DNA of 64,000 bases from Wolinella sp052170135 (GTDB lineage: Bacteria > Campylobacterota > Campylobacteria > Campylobacterales > Helicobacteraceae), in NCBI GenBank assembly GCA_052170135.1, contig JBQNBC010000007.1, positions 1 to 64,000 on the forward strand, given 5' to 3'. The first letter of the stretch is position 1. Every line of letters starts with the position of its first letter. Positions 8,806 through 18,441 of the stretch are shown here, one piece after another. A program made the position numbers and the translations under genes. The notes under the pieces were generated by a model, which saw only the letters and a program-made list of their open reading frames with translations, did not search any database and had not been told where the DNA came from.

Positions 8806-9706
8806 TGTGATATACCCTTTTTATAACTTCGGCAAATAGTGGAGCAACGCTTAGGACTCTTATCTTGCTAGATTCTTTCTTGAGCGGAATTGTATTTGTA
8901 ACCACAATCTCATCAAGCGCATCCTGTTCGATTCTCTCATACGCCTTGCCGCTAAATACCGCATGAGTACCAAGCGCAATTACACTCGTTGCGCCACGAT
9001 TCTTTAGCACTTCAGCTGCCTTTACCATGGTGCCAGCCGTATCAATCATATCATCAACAAGAATCACATCCTTACCCTGAACATCACCGATAATATTCAT
9101 GACTTCGCTCACATTTGCCTTTTCTCGCTTCTTATCCACAATAACAAGGTCAAGCCCAAGCTGATCAGCAAAGTAGCGCGCACGCGCCACGCCCCCGATA
9201 TCAGGACTAGCTATTATTGGATTTGGTAGATTCTTGCCTTTTATATATTCACGGAAAATAATCGAGCCATAGAGATTATCCACCGGAATATCGAAGAATC
9301 CCTGTATCTGCCCTGCATGCAAATCCATGGTAACGATACGATTTGCACCTGCACGCTGAATAAGATCTGCAACCAACTTTGCTGTGATTGGGACGCGCGG
9401 AGCTGCTTTACGATCTTGACGAGCATAGCCAAAGTATGGGATTGCAAGATTGATCGAATTTGCCGAACTACGCTTTAGCGCATCAATCATAATAAGAAGC
9501 TCCATGAGATTATCGTTTGCTGGCGCACAAGTAGGCTGGACAATAAAAACATCTCGACCGCGAACGCTCTCAGAAATTTGAATATTTATCTCGCCATCAC
9601 TAAAGCGATTGATAGTCGCATTAGAAAGTGGAACACCAAGACATTGTGAAACTTCAGCAGAAAACTGCGGATGTGCGCTCCCCGTAAAAATCTTATAACC
9701 TCGCAT
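8777..9706 (-). CDS. prs: ribose-phosphate pyrophosphokinase
   Basis: The 309-residue enzyme makes PRPP from ribose 5-phosphate and ATP, feeding purine, pyrimidine, histidine, tryptophan and NAD synthesis. Class I PRPP synthetase motifs are intact: FSDGEINIQISESVRG near the start, the RQDRK ATP loop, the catalytic loop VDKKREKANVSEV, and the PRPP-binding stretch VILVDDMIDTAGTM. Length is normal for the family. It lies 64 bases after mnmA on the same strand. Confidence 0.96.
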   Translation of the reverse strand: MRGYKIFTGSAHPQFSAEVSQCLGVPLSNATINRFSDGEINIQISESVRGRDVFIVQPTCAPANDNLMELLIMIDALKRSSANSINLAIPYFGYARQDRKAAPRVPITAKLVADLIQRAGANRIVTMDLHAGQIQGFFDIPVDNLYGSIIFREYIKGKNLPNPIIASPDIGGVARARYFADQLGLDLVIVDKKREKANVSEVMNIIGDVQGKDVILVDDMIDTAGTMVKAAEVLKNRGATSVIALGTHAVFSGKAYERIEQDALDEIVVTNTIPLKKESSKIRVLSVAPLFAEVIKRVYHNESVNSLFA

Positions 9707-9770
9707 AAAACTCTACCTTTTCTTGTGTGGAATTAAGAAACCTAAAGATAAAAGTATATGCGAAACTCAC

Positions 9771-10865
9771 TTAAGATTTAAGCGCAGAATCGAGAATCCA
9801 CCCACCACCAATGACCAAATCACCATTGTAAATAACAAGCGCCTGACCATTTGCCACACCATAAACCAACTCATCTAGCTCTACTACAAGTAACGATTTA
9901 TAAGATTTTAAATGCTCTGGAATCGTGCCTAAAAAAGAATCTGATTGATTAGATTCTCCTAAAAGAACAACATGCGCTGAGGCTTTTGTGCTACGATACC
10001 TAATTTTTACCATGGCTTGCATCTCGCAAAAATCACCAGGCAATGAAAATGGCTCAGCATAGATAATATTTTTTGCAAGATCATCTTTGGAGCCAACAGT
10101 TATGCTGTTTTCTGCTGGATTTATTGCTAGTACATAGTGAGGATTATGCGCGCCACGCACGCTAAACCCCTTGCGCTTACCAATTGTATATTGCATATAG
10201 CCCTTGTGTTCGCCAACAACTGCACCATTTTTATCTTTTACATTACCTCGTTGTTCGACAGAGAAATGACGACGCAAAATATCAACATAATCTGTCTCAA
10301 CAAAGCAAATCTCTTGAGAATCTTTGTAGCTTTCAAGCGTTCCAAGCCATGGAAGAATCGCAAGAGCCTCAGGCTTTAACTCACTCTTTAGACGATCACC
10401 AAGCGGGAAAATAAGGCGTGAAATTGTCGATTCTTTTAACCCAAAAAGAAAGTAACTCTGATCTTTTGAAGTATCAAAAGCTTCACGAATGCACCCATCT
10501 TTCACACGCGCATAATGCCCGGTTGCCACGCGCTCACAGCCAAGCTCTAGTGCACGCTCAAGTGCAAAGCCAAACTTCATTGTTGGATTACAAAATGCGC
10601 ATGGATTTGGAGTTAATCCTTTTTTGTAAGAATCAATAAAATAGTCATAAACATGCTTTTTAAACATCTCTTTTGCGTCATATATATGCACATCAATTCC
10701 TAGTTTTTGGGCAACCTTATCGATATTTGCAATATTTTGAGCATGTTTTTGGTCATCATTGTGTAGCTTTAGGTAGATTCCCACCACCTCATAGCCAGAT
10801 TCTTGTAGCAGATAGGCAGAATATGAAGAATCCACCCCGCCACTCATAAGTAGTGCGACTTTCAT
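9771..10865 (-). CDS. mnmA: tRNA-specific 2-thiouridylase MnmA
   Basis: The enzyme (364 residues from the chosen start) adds the 2-thio group to U34 of Glu, Gln and Lys tRNAs. The PP-loop MSGGVDSSYSA is at the extreme N-terminus. The catalytic Cys pair lies in NPCAFCNPTMKF and in SQEICFVE, with KDQSYFLFGL between. The upstream in-frame Met at 10913 would add 16 residues before the PP-loop, which is unusual for the family, so I start at MKVALLMSGG. Confidence 0.94.
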   Translation of the reverse strand: MKVALLMSGGVDSSYSAYLLQESGYEVVGIYLKLHNDDQKHAQNIANIDKVAQKLGIDVHIYDAKEMFKKHVYDYFIDSYKKGLTPNPCAFCNPTMKFGFALERALELGCERVATGHYARVKDGCIREAFDTSKDQSYFLFGLKESTISRLIFPLGDRLKSELKPEALAILPWLGTLESYKDSQEICFVETDYVDILRRHFSVEQRGNVKDKNGAVVGEHKGYMQYTIGKRKGFSVRGAHNPHYVLAINPAENSITVGSKDDLAKNIIYAEPFSLPGDFCEMQAMVKIRYRSTKASAHVVLLGESNQSDSFLGTIPEHLKSYKSLLVVELDELVYGVANGQALVIYNGDLVIGGGWILDSALKS

Positions 10866-10941
10866 CTGTTGTCCTATTTTTTGGCGGGATTGTAACTGGT
10901 GAAGTTTAAACAAACACTAGTAAACAAAGTAGATTACTAAA

Positions 10942-11790
10942 CTATCCGCGTAATTGCTCGAGTCGCTCGCGCTTGCTCGCTATTTCTGTGATTTGTATTC
11001 CAAAGTTTCCATCGACAATCACAACCTCTCCTTTTGCCACTACCTTATCATCAACTAGAATCTCAAGCGGATCATTTGCAAGCTGATTTAGCTCCACAAC
11101 ACTACCAATATCCATAGATATGACATCTTTTAAGAGCATCTTTTTCTGCCCGATTCTTACCTTTACCTGGAGCTTTACATCTAGCAACATGCCCATATTT
11201 CGCATCTCTGGCTCGCTTAAGCTAACGCTTGGCGCACCGCTAGCCTCTCCGCTTGGCGCGCTCAAGGATGCTGGTGCAGCAGACTTCGGTTCAAAGATAC
11301 CCAAAAAAGCAGAATCAGCCAGCAGATACATATCCGCACGAATTGAGTTTAAAACGAATGAAAACGTATAAACCTTGCTAAACCCACCTAAATCAAGTGC
11401 ACCATCAGCGATAAATTCCGCTTTTTCTGAAGCAAAATTAAGCTTTGGTAACTCCTTTTGCGCGCCAAGAGATGTCGAGATTGCACCAAATATATTTGAA
11501 ACTATCTCCTTGACCGCATCCACATCATCATCACCCATGTCATCGCGACTTTCGCCCTCTCCTCCAAGCATCAGATCAGCCAAAGCCGTACCAAGTGCTG
11601 GCGACATCAAAAATAGGAGCTTGCCACTACCATCTCCACTTACATTAATATGGATTAAGGCCATTGGAGCCTGTAGTCCTTTTGAGTCTAAATCAACCTC
11701 GTCTATAAAAGACACATCGGGAGTATTCCCAGTCAACCCTTCAATTGTCGCTATAGATTCTTGTGTGACATATTTTGTAAATTCTCTCAT
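10942..11790 (-). CDS. fliY: flagellar motor switch protein FliY
   Basis: This 282-residue C-ring protein combines a CheC-like region (about residues 1-160) with a C-terminal FliN/SpoA domain (about 195-280, LDVKLQVKVRIGQKKMLLKD and LEILVDDKVVAKGEV), joined by an Ala/Ser/Pro-rich linker near 170-190. In Helicobacter FliY coexists with FliN and FliM in the motor switch; it has no obvious N-terminal CheY-binding peptide. It starts four bases inside fliM and is the last gene of the flagellar operon. Confidence 0.9.
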   Translation of the reverse strand: MREFTKYVTQESIATIEGLTGNTPDVSFIDEVDLDSKGLQAPMALIHINVSGDGSGKLLFLMSPALGTALADLMLGGEGESRDDMGDDDVDAVKEIVSNIFGAISTSLGAQKELPKLNFASEKAEFIADGALDLGGFSKVYTFSFVLNSIRADMYLLADSAFLGIFEPKSAAPASLSAPSGEASGAPSVSLSEPEMRNMGMLLDVKLQVKVRIGQKKMLLKDVISMDIGSVVELNQLANDPLEILVDDKVVAKGEVVIVDGNFGIQITEIASKRERLEQLRG

Positions 11791-12851
11791 TCGCCTGCCT
11801 CGCCTTTGACTTCACTTGCACGGCTCTTGCGCTGTGCTTCAAGCATTTCAAGTATCTCTTTGACCTGATCGCGCTCAGTCTTAATAACCTCTTTGACTTT
11901 GATTGTCTTACGATAGCGTTGTAAGCCGATTGTAGCAATGTACTTCTCGCGCCCATCGACATTGACAATAACCGTATCATCAGCTGGTCTATCAAGCCTA
12001 ATAATATCGCCGCTCCCAAGCTCCATAACCTCCCTAAGGCTCAAGTGTGTACTACCAAGCTCAGCTGATATATTTACTACCGCACCACCAAGCAAGGCTT
12101 GTAACTCGCGATTCCTGCTCTTTTTAGAGTTTGTCTCAGAGAGCATTAAATCGCGACTAGCAAGGCGCGATAACACCGACTCTAATGATATTACAGGATA
12201 GCAGAGGTTCATCATACCGCTTGAATGCCCAATGATAATTTCCATTACAACCATGATAACAATCTCATTTTGAGCAACGATTTGTACAACGTTTGGACTC
12301 GATTCCTTTGCGTCTACAGATGGGAATACCTCCGCTACAGGAGCCCACGCCTCTTTTAGATTCTGCATCATTTGGCGAAGAATCGTATCTAGCAGGTTTA
12401 ATTCTATATCGCTAAATTCACGCGTCGCCTCATACGGGTCGCCCTTACCGCCCAAAAGTCTATCAATCATCGGAAATGCAATACTTGGATTAATCTCCAA
12501 AACACCAGTCCCATCAAGAGGCTTCATTGAAAAAACGTTAAAGCTAGTAGGCGATGGTAGCGACATCAGAAACTCGCCATAAGTCATCTGATCTACTGAG
12601 TGCAACTGTATCTCGACGATGGAGCGCATGATAGCCGAGATTTGACTACTTAGATTTCTCGCCATTTTGTCATGGATTCCTCTAAAAGCGCGCAACTGTT
12701 CCTTGCTAACACGATTTGGGCGCTTAAAATCATAGAGTGTAACCTGACGTTGCGTAAGTATGTCGTGCTTCTCTAATACCTCAGCATCACCATCATCATC
12801 AACAACCTCTAGTAGAGCATCAATCTCTTCTTGACTTAGAATATCAGCCAT
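11787..12851 (-). CDS. fliM: flagellar motor switch protein FliM
   Basis: The 354-residue switch protein starts with the CheY-P binding peptide LSQEEIDALLEVV. The middle CheC-like domain contains SLPSPTSFNVFSMKPLDGTG-type family sequence, and the C-terminal SpoA domain ends near residue 330. It links CheY signalling to rotor reversal in the C-ring. It overlaps the 3' end of fliA by eight bases and the start of fliY by four, so expression is tightly coupled. Confidence 0.95.
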   Translation of the reverse strand: MADILSQEEIDALLEVVDDDGDAEVLEKHDILTQRQVTLYDFKRPNRVSKEQLRAFRGIHDKMARNLSSQISAIMRSIVEIQLHSVDQMTYGEFLMSLPSPTSFNVFSMKPLDGTGVLEINPSIAFPMIDRLLGGKGDPYEATREFSDIELNLLDTILRQMMQNLKEAWAPVAEVFPSVDAKESSPNVVQIVAQNEIVIMVVMEIIIGHSSGMMNLCYPVISLESVLSRLASRDLMLSETNSKKSRNRELQALLGGAVVNISAELGSTHLSLREVMELGSGDIIRLDRPADDTVIVNVDGREKYIATIGLQRYRKTIKVKEVIKTERDQVKEILEMLEAQRKSRASEVKGEAGE

Positions 12852-13533
12852 GCGCCCCTCCTAATCTCGAGCGGATTTTTTTGATAATCTCTTTATGTAT
12901 CTGAGAAACCCTGGATTCCGTCAGATCTAAAACCTCGCTAATCTCTTTTAGATTTAGCTCCTCAAAGTAATAGAGTTGCACCACTAGCTGTTCGCGCTCA
13001 TTGAGTGTCGCTATCACCTCATGAATGATGCCAACCAACTCCTCTTGCTCGATTCTTATCTCTGTCTCATTCTCATCAAAAGCACTTAACTGCTCCTCAA
13101 TAGGCATAAGCATATAGACATCAGATGCAACCCTGGCTTCATGTATCTTCTTTATATCCTCACCAAGAATCTCGGCTAAATACTCCTCGCTTGGCTCTTC
13201 AGCATGCTCGTTCATATAGTGCGAGACCGCGACATCAATCTGCTTGATTAGCTTTCGATTTCCACGACTAACGACATCAAGACTCCTAAGATAATCAAGC
13301 ATAGCACCCTGCACACGTGTCTTTGCATAACCCCAAAAAGAATCATTTAGTGCATCATTGTATCGTCTAGCAAGCTTTATGAGTTCCTCAGCACCAATAG
13401 ATATAAGATCAGCAGTATCTACAGAGCTTGGCAGGCGCTCCTTTAGGCGATACGCCATCGCCTTAACCGCAGGCAAGTATGATACGGCTAGCTCATCTTG
13501 ATTGTGTCGCAGATGCTGCGAATACCCCATCAT
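12844..13533 (-). CDS. fliA: flagellar sigma-28 factor FliA
   Basis: The 229-residue sigma factor shows region 2 (DLISIGAEELIKLARRYN...), region 3 and a region 4 helix-turn-helix near the C-terminus (ELNLKEISEVLDLTESRVSQIH). It directs RNA polymerase to late flagellar genes such as the major flagellin. Two adjacent Met codons (13533 and 13530) make the exact start uncertain by one residue. It sits ten bases after the small membrane-protein gene in the flhF-fliY operon. Confidence 0.94.
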   Translation of the reverse strand: MMGYSQHLRHNQDELAVSYLPAVKAMAYRLKERLPSSVDTADLISIGAEELIKLARRYNDALNDSFWGYAKTRVQGAMLDYLRSLDVVSRGNRKLIKQIDVAVSHYMNEHAEEPSEEYLAEILGEDIKKIHEARVASDVYMLMPIEEQLSAFDENETEIRIEQEELVGIIHEVIATLNEREQLVVQLYYFEELNLKEISEVLDLTESRVSQIHKEIIKKIRSRLGGAHG

Positions 13534-13543
13534 CTACACCTTT

Positions 13544-13888
13544 CTACGATTTTTTAGTGGCGACTTCTGCGTCATCATCATTCGCACCTAAATCCATAGA
13601 GCGGATAAACTCCCGCACCTTATCCGCCACTCTCTCGCGCTTGTCAAACTCCTGCACAAAATATTCGAGAGTAGAATCGTGTCGCTTTTTATTCAATCGC
13701 TTCTTATCGTAATCAAAAAAGAGCATAAAAAATGAAGCAAAAAGCAGCACTAAAAGATATAGACCGACAGTGACAAAAAATGTCCAAATCACGATCATCT
13801 CAGGCTCATCAAATTTTAAAATAGCTAGCACTAGCCCTAGAAAAAATCCATTGACAATCGAGAAACTGACATAATTATCGAGCTTCAT
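13544..13888 (-). CDS. small conserved membrane protein of the flagellar operon
   Basis: This 114-residue protein has two hydrophobic helices (about 8-25 and 30-55) followed by a charged cytoplasmic tail rich in Lys, Arg, Asp and Glu. I recognise it by position only: Helicobacter genomes carry a similar small gene between flhG and fliA. No functional motif is visible. Its tight placement in the flagellar operon (25 bases after flhG, 10 before fliA) suggests a link to motility, but that is inference. Confidence 0.7.
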   Translation of the reverse strand: MKLDNYVSFSIVNGFFLGLVLAILKFDEPEMIVIWTFFVTVGLYLLVLLFASFFMLFFDYDKKRLNKKRHDSTLEYFVQEFDKRERVADKVREFIRSMDLGANDDDAEVATKKS

Positions 13889-13913
13889 ATCGCCAAGTCC
13901 CCTTTCCTACTCG

Positions 13914-14783
13914 CTAGAATCGCCCTAATATCTTTTTAAAGAATCGTCCAAAGCGTTTATCCTCATCAATAAGCACTTTGCGTTCCACCTTATCTGCGAG
14001 ATTCCTTGCGATATTTTGCAATTCCAAACTTGCAATAGAGTTTGGCTGCTCTTTGGCAAATATCGTACGACTCTTTGTAGCACGCGATACTTGAGTGTCT
14101 TGCTCTAGCTGCCCTAAAAGTTCCAAATTTAATCCATTGCCAATATTTTGATCGGCAACTTTTTTAATCTTTTCAAAGATTCCACTTGCCTCTTTGCTAT
14201 TTTTAACCATATTCATGACCATAAAAATCCGCTTTCGCTCGCGCGCAGTAACCTTTATAGCGGCATAGGCATCTGTTATCGCGGCTGGATCTGGGACTGT
14301 AACAACAATCACCTCATCACTACTGTGTAAAAATGCCTGAATATGCTCTCCAATCCCAGCCCCTGTATCGACAATTACAAAATCAAGAGAATCCAGAAGC
14401 GTCGTCTCCTCCATAAAACGCTCAAACATCAACTCTCCTGAATAACGGAGAATCTCTGCCCCGCTCTCTCCAGGTATGAGATACAATCCTTCCTCAATGG
14501 CTACTATAATCTCCTGCAAACGACACTCACCGCGAAGAACGTGGAGCAGATTCTTTTCACTTTTTACACCAAACATCACATCAAGATTTGCAAGCCCAAT
14601 ATCCGCGTCAAGCACCCCAACTCTAAAGCCTAAACTCCATAGCGTATAAGCTAGATTCGCACTAATTGTACTCTTTCCCACACCACCCTTGCCACTCGTG
14701 ATAGCTATAAATTTCGTATTCGGATTCCTAAGTGGAGCGCGCGCGCTCATTAGCTCTTCTAGCTTTTGCGCTTGATTTTTCAT
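13914..14783 (-). CDS. flhG: flagellar number regulator, MinD-like ATPase FlhG
   Basis: The 289-residue ATPase (also called YlxH or FleN) has the deviant Walker A ITSGKGGVGKST near residue 30 and MinD-type motifs VGVLDADIGLANLDVMFGV and FVIVDTGAGIG. It works with FlhF to set flagellar number and placement. A basic C-terminus (FGRFFKKILGRF) resembles the membrane-targeting helix of MinD-type proteins. It starts four bases inside flhF. Confidence 0.93.
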   Translation of the reverse strand: MKNQAQKLEELMSARAPLRNPNTKFIAITSGKGGVGKSTISANLAYTLWSLGFRVGVLDADIGLANLDVMFGVKSEKNLLHVLRGECRLQEIIVAIEEGLYLIPGESGAEILRYSGELMFERFMEETTLLDSLDFVIVDTGAGIGEHIQAFLHSSDEVIVVTVPDPAAITDAYAAIKVTARERKRIFMVMNMVKNSKEASGIFEKIKKVADQNIGNGLNLELLGQLEQDTQVSRATKSRTIFAKEQPNSIASLELQNIARNLADKVERKVLIDEDKRFGRFFKKILGRF

Positions 14784-16174
14784 CGTTCTACCTTTTTAAA
14801 GCCATCAAGTAAACAGTCTGCTAAAAACTCACTAGTTGCCACGCTCAAATCATTTGGAACCTCCTGTCCAATTGACAGGTAGCTTACAGGCTTTTTTGTC
14901 TCATGAATGAGTGAAAAAATATTGCCAAATCCACGCGTTTCATCAAGCTTTGTAAGAATCAATGTATCAATATTCAAAGATGAAAATGTATGATAAATAT
15001 CGCGTAAATCCTCATATTTTGTAGTCGCCGAGATGACTAGATTTACATCTATGCTGGCTTGCGGATCGCTGTTTACGTAGTTTCTTAACATTTCTATTTT
15101 TTGCTTATCGTGTTGCGAGCTACCGACTGTGTCAATCAAGACATAATCACAATACTTAAGGGAATCTATCGCTCCACTTAACTCACTTGGATCTGACACG
15201 GTGTCGATGCTTAGCTTCATCTTTTTAGCATAAAACATCAGTTGATCCACCGCTCCGATTCTATATGTGTCAAGAGTGATAATCCCCACCTTGTAGTTTT
15301 TACTCAAAAGCCGTGAGTATCGCGCTGCTAACTTTGCTAGTGTAGTTGTTTTGCCAACGCCAGTTGGTCCGACTAGCATGATTATTTTGCGCCCCCCAGA
15401 TTCTAGATTCTCTTGGCGACAATAGACCATCTTACGCAAAACCTCGCGAAAGTATCGCTTAATAAGAATCGAGTTTTCACGCATTTTTAGTGGCATTAGC
15501 TCTAGTGTCAACTGCATGATTTTATCCAAGTGGTCACGGTGCATGCCACTATTTTTAGCGATTCTATATATTTCAGCAAACTCATGCGGAATGACAAGTC
15601 CATCTTTTTTTGGCCCCTTTTCATCCCAAAACATATTCTGAATAAGCTTTAACTTATCATTTAACTTATCAATCTCACTTTTGATTAGCTTCAGTTCTTT
15701 TGCGTCCTCAGCACGTGTTTGCACTTTTGGAGTGTCACGCAAAGAATCCATACTCGATTCTTCTAATAGGCGCGATTCCTCTCTAGAAGGCTTTGAAATT
15801 ATGCTTTTTTTGGATTCTAGTGGGGTCGTATTCGCGATTTTAGAGATCTGTCTGACGGCATCTGAGAGTTGCAGTGATACATCATCAAGCCGCGCTTGCG
15901 GTACTTGTTGGACACTCCTGCGACGCTCACGTTCTTTAATTGCTATCTCCTCGAGACGTTCAGCAACCTTATTGCTACTCTTTGAGGTCGCCTCCTCCTT
16001 CTCCTTGACACTCTCATCATCAACTGCAATTACCACTTCATACAACGCTCCTTGCGTATCGGTGCGCTTTCGTACTTCTTTGGTCTTTACCACTAGGGCA
16101 TCTTCGCCATGCTTTTGCTGGGCGATTTTTAGTGCCTCAGTCGGAGTTTCACCATTGTAGATAAATAGCTTCAT
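14780..16174 (-). CDS. flhF: flagellar SRP-family GTPase FlhF
   Basis: The 464-residue protein has a basic, variable N-terminal half (coiled, about residues 30-185) and a C-terminal SRP-type NG domain. The G1 loop GPTGVGKTTT is near residue 267, followed by TLDTYRIGAVDQL, LIDTVGSSQHD and TKLDETRGFGN. FlhF marks the pole for flagellar assembly and in epsilonproteobacteria also feeds into control of RpoN-dependent flagellar genes. It is 11 bases after folK and overlaps flhG. Confidence 0.94.
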   Translation of the reverse strand: MKLFIYNGETPTEALKIAQQKHGEDALVVKTKEVRKRTDTQGALYEVVIAVDDESVKEKEEATSKSSNKVAERLEEIAIKERERRRSVQQVPQARLDDVSLQLSDAVRQISKIANTTPLESKKSIISKPSREESRLLEESSMDSLRDTPKVQTRAEDAKELKLIKSEIDKLNDKLKLIQNMFWDEKGPKKDGLVIPHEFAEIYRIAKNSGMHRDHLDKIMQLTLELMPLKMRENSILIKRYFREVLRKMVYCRQENLESGGRKIIMLVGPTGVGKTTTLAKLAARYSRLLSKNYKVGIITLDTYRIGAVDQLMFYAKKMKLSIDTVSDPSELSGAIDSLKYCDYVLIDTVGSSQHDKQKIEMLRNYVNSDPQASIDVNLVISATTKYEDLRDIYHTFSSLNIDTLILTKLDETRGFGNIFSLIHETKKPVSYLSIGQEVPNDLSVATSEFLADCLLDGFKKVER

Positions 16175-16185
16175 CTGCCCTCTCT

Positions 16186-16839
16186 TTAGGAATCTAATAT
16201 CAATGGAATCAACACAGATTCGCGCTTATTCCAGTGTGGATGCGGTATTTTCATGCTAGGTGTAGCAATTTTCATACCCTTAAAAAAGATAATGTCAATA
16301 TCAAGCGTGCGTGGCGCATTTTTAAACTCACGCCTCCTAGCACGCCCAAACCGTCGCTCCAAGTAGCTTGTGTATGCGAAAAAATCACAATATCCGCCAT
16401 TAAATCCAAGTCTAATAGTTGCATTTAAAAATGGTGATTGTTCCAAAAACCCAAATGCTGGGTTTAGATACAGAGGCGAGGTAGAAATTATATCTACCCT
16501 GCCACCCCTTTTAAATGTGCGCAAAAGTCTAGAAAATGTGCGTGAAACATTGCCTAAATTCCCACCGATTCCAACCACTATCTCATTGGATAATCGCCTA
16601 GCAAATGCAGACTTGTTTAAATCAAAACTATTACTATTTATAGCCTCTTTAGTGCGATAAAGCACCTTGCAAGTAGTCTTTAGTGAAGAATTGAGCTCAA
16701 AAAGAGCCGCTCTAGGATAGGGGTTAGTGCGAACAACCCCACAACCGCCACGCGCTAATCTCTTTGTACTAGTTTTTTGACACATTAAAGAACTAGCTGG
16801 AAATCCATTGGTGTGAAGAATCGCACACGAAAGTGCCAT
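16186..16839 (-). CDS. folK: HPPK: 6-hydroxymethyl-7,8-dihydropterin pyrophosphokinase, with N-terminal extension
   Basis: The C-terminal part (about residues 86-217) is a normal HPPK domain: GIGGNLGNVSRTF at its start, the family segment TSPLYLNPAFG, and the signature RTLDIDIIFF. It transfers pyrophosphate to the pterin in folate synthesis. About 85 residues precede the domain and match nothing I know. The start codon overlaps the pepQ stop (TAATG), which supports this long form. A shorter product from an internal start is possible. Confidence 0.85.
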   Translation of the reverse strand: MALSCAILHTNGFPASSLMCQKTSTKRLARGGCGVVRTNPYPRAALFELNSSLKTTCKVLYRTKEAINSNSFDLNKSAFARRLSNEIVVGIGGNLGNVSRTFSRLLRTFKRGGRVDIISTSPLYLNPAFGFLEQSPFLNATIRLGFNGGYCDFFAYTSYLERRFGRARRREFKNAPRTLDIDIIFFKGMKIATPSMKIPHPHWNKRESVLIPLILDS

Positions 16840-17861
16840 TACAAAACCTCAGCTCTACCATCTTTCATAACCACCAAATCCTCAATCCTTACACCATACT
16901 TCTGCGGGATATATATCCCAGGCTCGATAGAAAACACCATACCATCTGTAACAACCATCTCGCTGCGACGCGAAACCACTGGTAGCTCGTGAATATCAAG
17001 ACCTATCCCATGTCCAGTCGAATGGACAAAAAACTCACCATACCCAGCCTCGACTATCACGCTACGCGCAAGCGCATCTATCTCTTTTGCTAGCATACCG
17101 CTTCTAGCGTGCTTTATTGCATGTTCTTGCGCACGTAAAACCGTGTCATAGATTCTCTGTAGCTCTTTGTACGAGAATAGTTGTGACTTTTTAAACTTCA
17201 TCTTATTGCTAACAAATGCTGTACGCGTACAATCTGAGCAATATCGCTCAAACTTAACCCCAGCATCAAAAAGTAACAAATCACCGTTTTCTAGCCTATT
17301 GTTACTAGGTAGCGCATGTGGCTTGGCTGCATTGGCATTAATCCCTACAATTGGATTAAAGCTAAGCTCATATTTCCCATCATGCTCCAAGAATCGTCGC
17401 GCTTCAAAGTGCAATCTACGCTCACTCTTGCCCTCTCCATGCTCACAAAGCCATTTTGCAAATCTCTTATATGCTCTCTTGTTTAGCCTCTGACTCTCTC
17501 TAATTAGCTCAATTTCACGCTCGCTTTTCACGATTCTTAGCTGTTGATGGAAGTTTGGCTTTTGCGTAAAAATAACACCAAGTCCACGACTAAGCCTTTC
17601 CAAAAATCCAACGCTAAGCTCTAGCGGATTGTATATCATCTTTCGCGGTGCTTTAGTGCGTAGAAGATTCCTAGCGCTCTGTATCAAATCTCCACTCTCA
17701 ATCACCTCAGAATTTTTAATAGCCCCTCTAGCCTCGAGCGTATAGCGAGCATCCGTTATAAAGAATCGCTCATCACCAAAGCGCAACAAAATCGCATTAT
17801 CGCAACTGTATCCACACTCATAATAAAGTGCGCTCTCATCGCGTGTGAGATAATAATTCAT
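16839..17861 (-). CDS. pepQ: M24-family Xaa-Pro peptidase (PepQ/PepP-like)
   Basis: This 340-residue metallopeptidase has an N-terminal creatinase-like domain (about 1-115) and a C-terminal pita-bread domain. All five metal ligands are visible: Asp residues in LLFDAGVKF and YCSDCTRT, His in HSTGHGIGLDIHELP, and Glu in SIEPGIYIP and VRIEDLV. It should cleave peptides next to proline. It lies four bases after aroQ and overlaps folK by one base. Confidence 0.88.
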   Translation of the reverse strand: MNYYLTRDESALYYECGYSCDNAILLRFGDERFFITDARYTLEARGAIKNSEVIESGDLIQSARNLLRTKAPRKMIYNPLELSVGFLERLSRGLGVIFTQKPNFHQQLRIVKSEREIELIRESQRLNKRAYKRFAKWLCEHGEGKSERRLHFEARRFLEHDGKYELSFNPIVGINANAAKPHALPSNNRLENGDLLLFDAGVKFERYCSDCTRTAFVSNKMKFKKSQLFSYKELQRIYDTVLRAQEHAIKHARSGMLAKEIDALARSVIVEAGYGEFFVHSTGHGIGLDIHELPVVSRRSEMVVTDGMVFSIEPGIYIPQKYGVRIEDLVVMKDGRAEVL

Positions 17862-17865
17862 GATA

Positions 17866-18339
17866 CTACTCAGCTTGCGCTTTTTGCGCCTCTTTAATAG
17901 CCTTGATCTCGCTTAAAATCTGATGCATTGCAATCATTGCCATGTGATAACCAAAAGGTCCAAACCCAGCTAGCACGCTCGATGCAACTTCACCAGTGAT
18001 ACTGTGACGACGAAACTCCTCGCGCGCATGAATATTTGTAATATGCACCTCGATAGTCGGGAGTGCTACAGCCGAAATAGCGTCGCGAATAGCGATAGAT
18101 GTATGTGAGTATGCTGCTGGATTTATAATAATCCCATCTGCTGTCCCAAGTGCTTCTTGAATTTTATCAACGATTTCGCCCTCTAAATTACTCTGAAAAA
18201 ACTCAACTTCCATACCATTTTGATCGGCAAATGCGCGCATATTTTGATGGATTTGCTCTAGCTTCATTGAGCCATAAATCCTCTGCTCCCTAATTCCTAG
18301 CATGTTTAGATTTGGACCTTGGATCACTACTACTTTCAT
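17866..18339 (-). CDS. aroQ: type II 3-dehydroquinate dehydratase
   Basis: The enzyme (157 residues from the chosen start) dehydrates 3-dehydroquinate in the shikimate pathway. Type II motifs are intact: GPNLNMLGIREQRIYG with the catalytic Tyr region, INPAAYSHTSIAIRDA, and EVHITNIHAREEFRRHS with the active-site His and Arg. I start at MKVVVIQGPN because upstream in-frame Met residues would add non-conserved sequence before the first strand. It is probably the first gene of the operon that continues to fliY. Confidence 0.93.
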   Translation of the reverse strand: MKVVVIQGPNLNMLGIREQRIYGSMKLEQIHQNMRAFADQNGMEVEFFQSNLEGEIVDKIQEALGTADGIIINPAAYSHTSIAIRDAISAVALPTIEVHITNIHAREEFRRHSITGEVASSVLAGFGPFGYHMAMIAMHQILSEIKAIKEAQKAQAE

Positions 18340-18441
18340 ATCAGATTCCTTTGCTTTGTAGATTGGTAACATAAGGCGGATTATACACAAACAACATTAT
18401 AATCACCGAGTTAAAATCACAGATAGCGGGAAGGAATCCAC

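Noticed and set aside
15681..16160. A 159-codon plus-strand frame opposite flhF
   Set aside because: It is the antisense shadow of the intact flhF gene: Ser/Thr/Arg-rich, with no family, no ribosome site and no room for a promoter.
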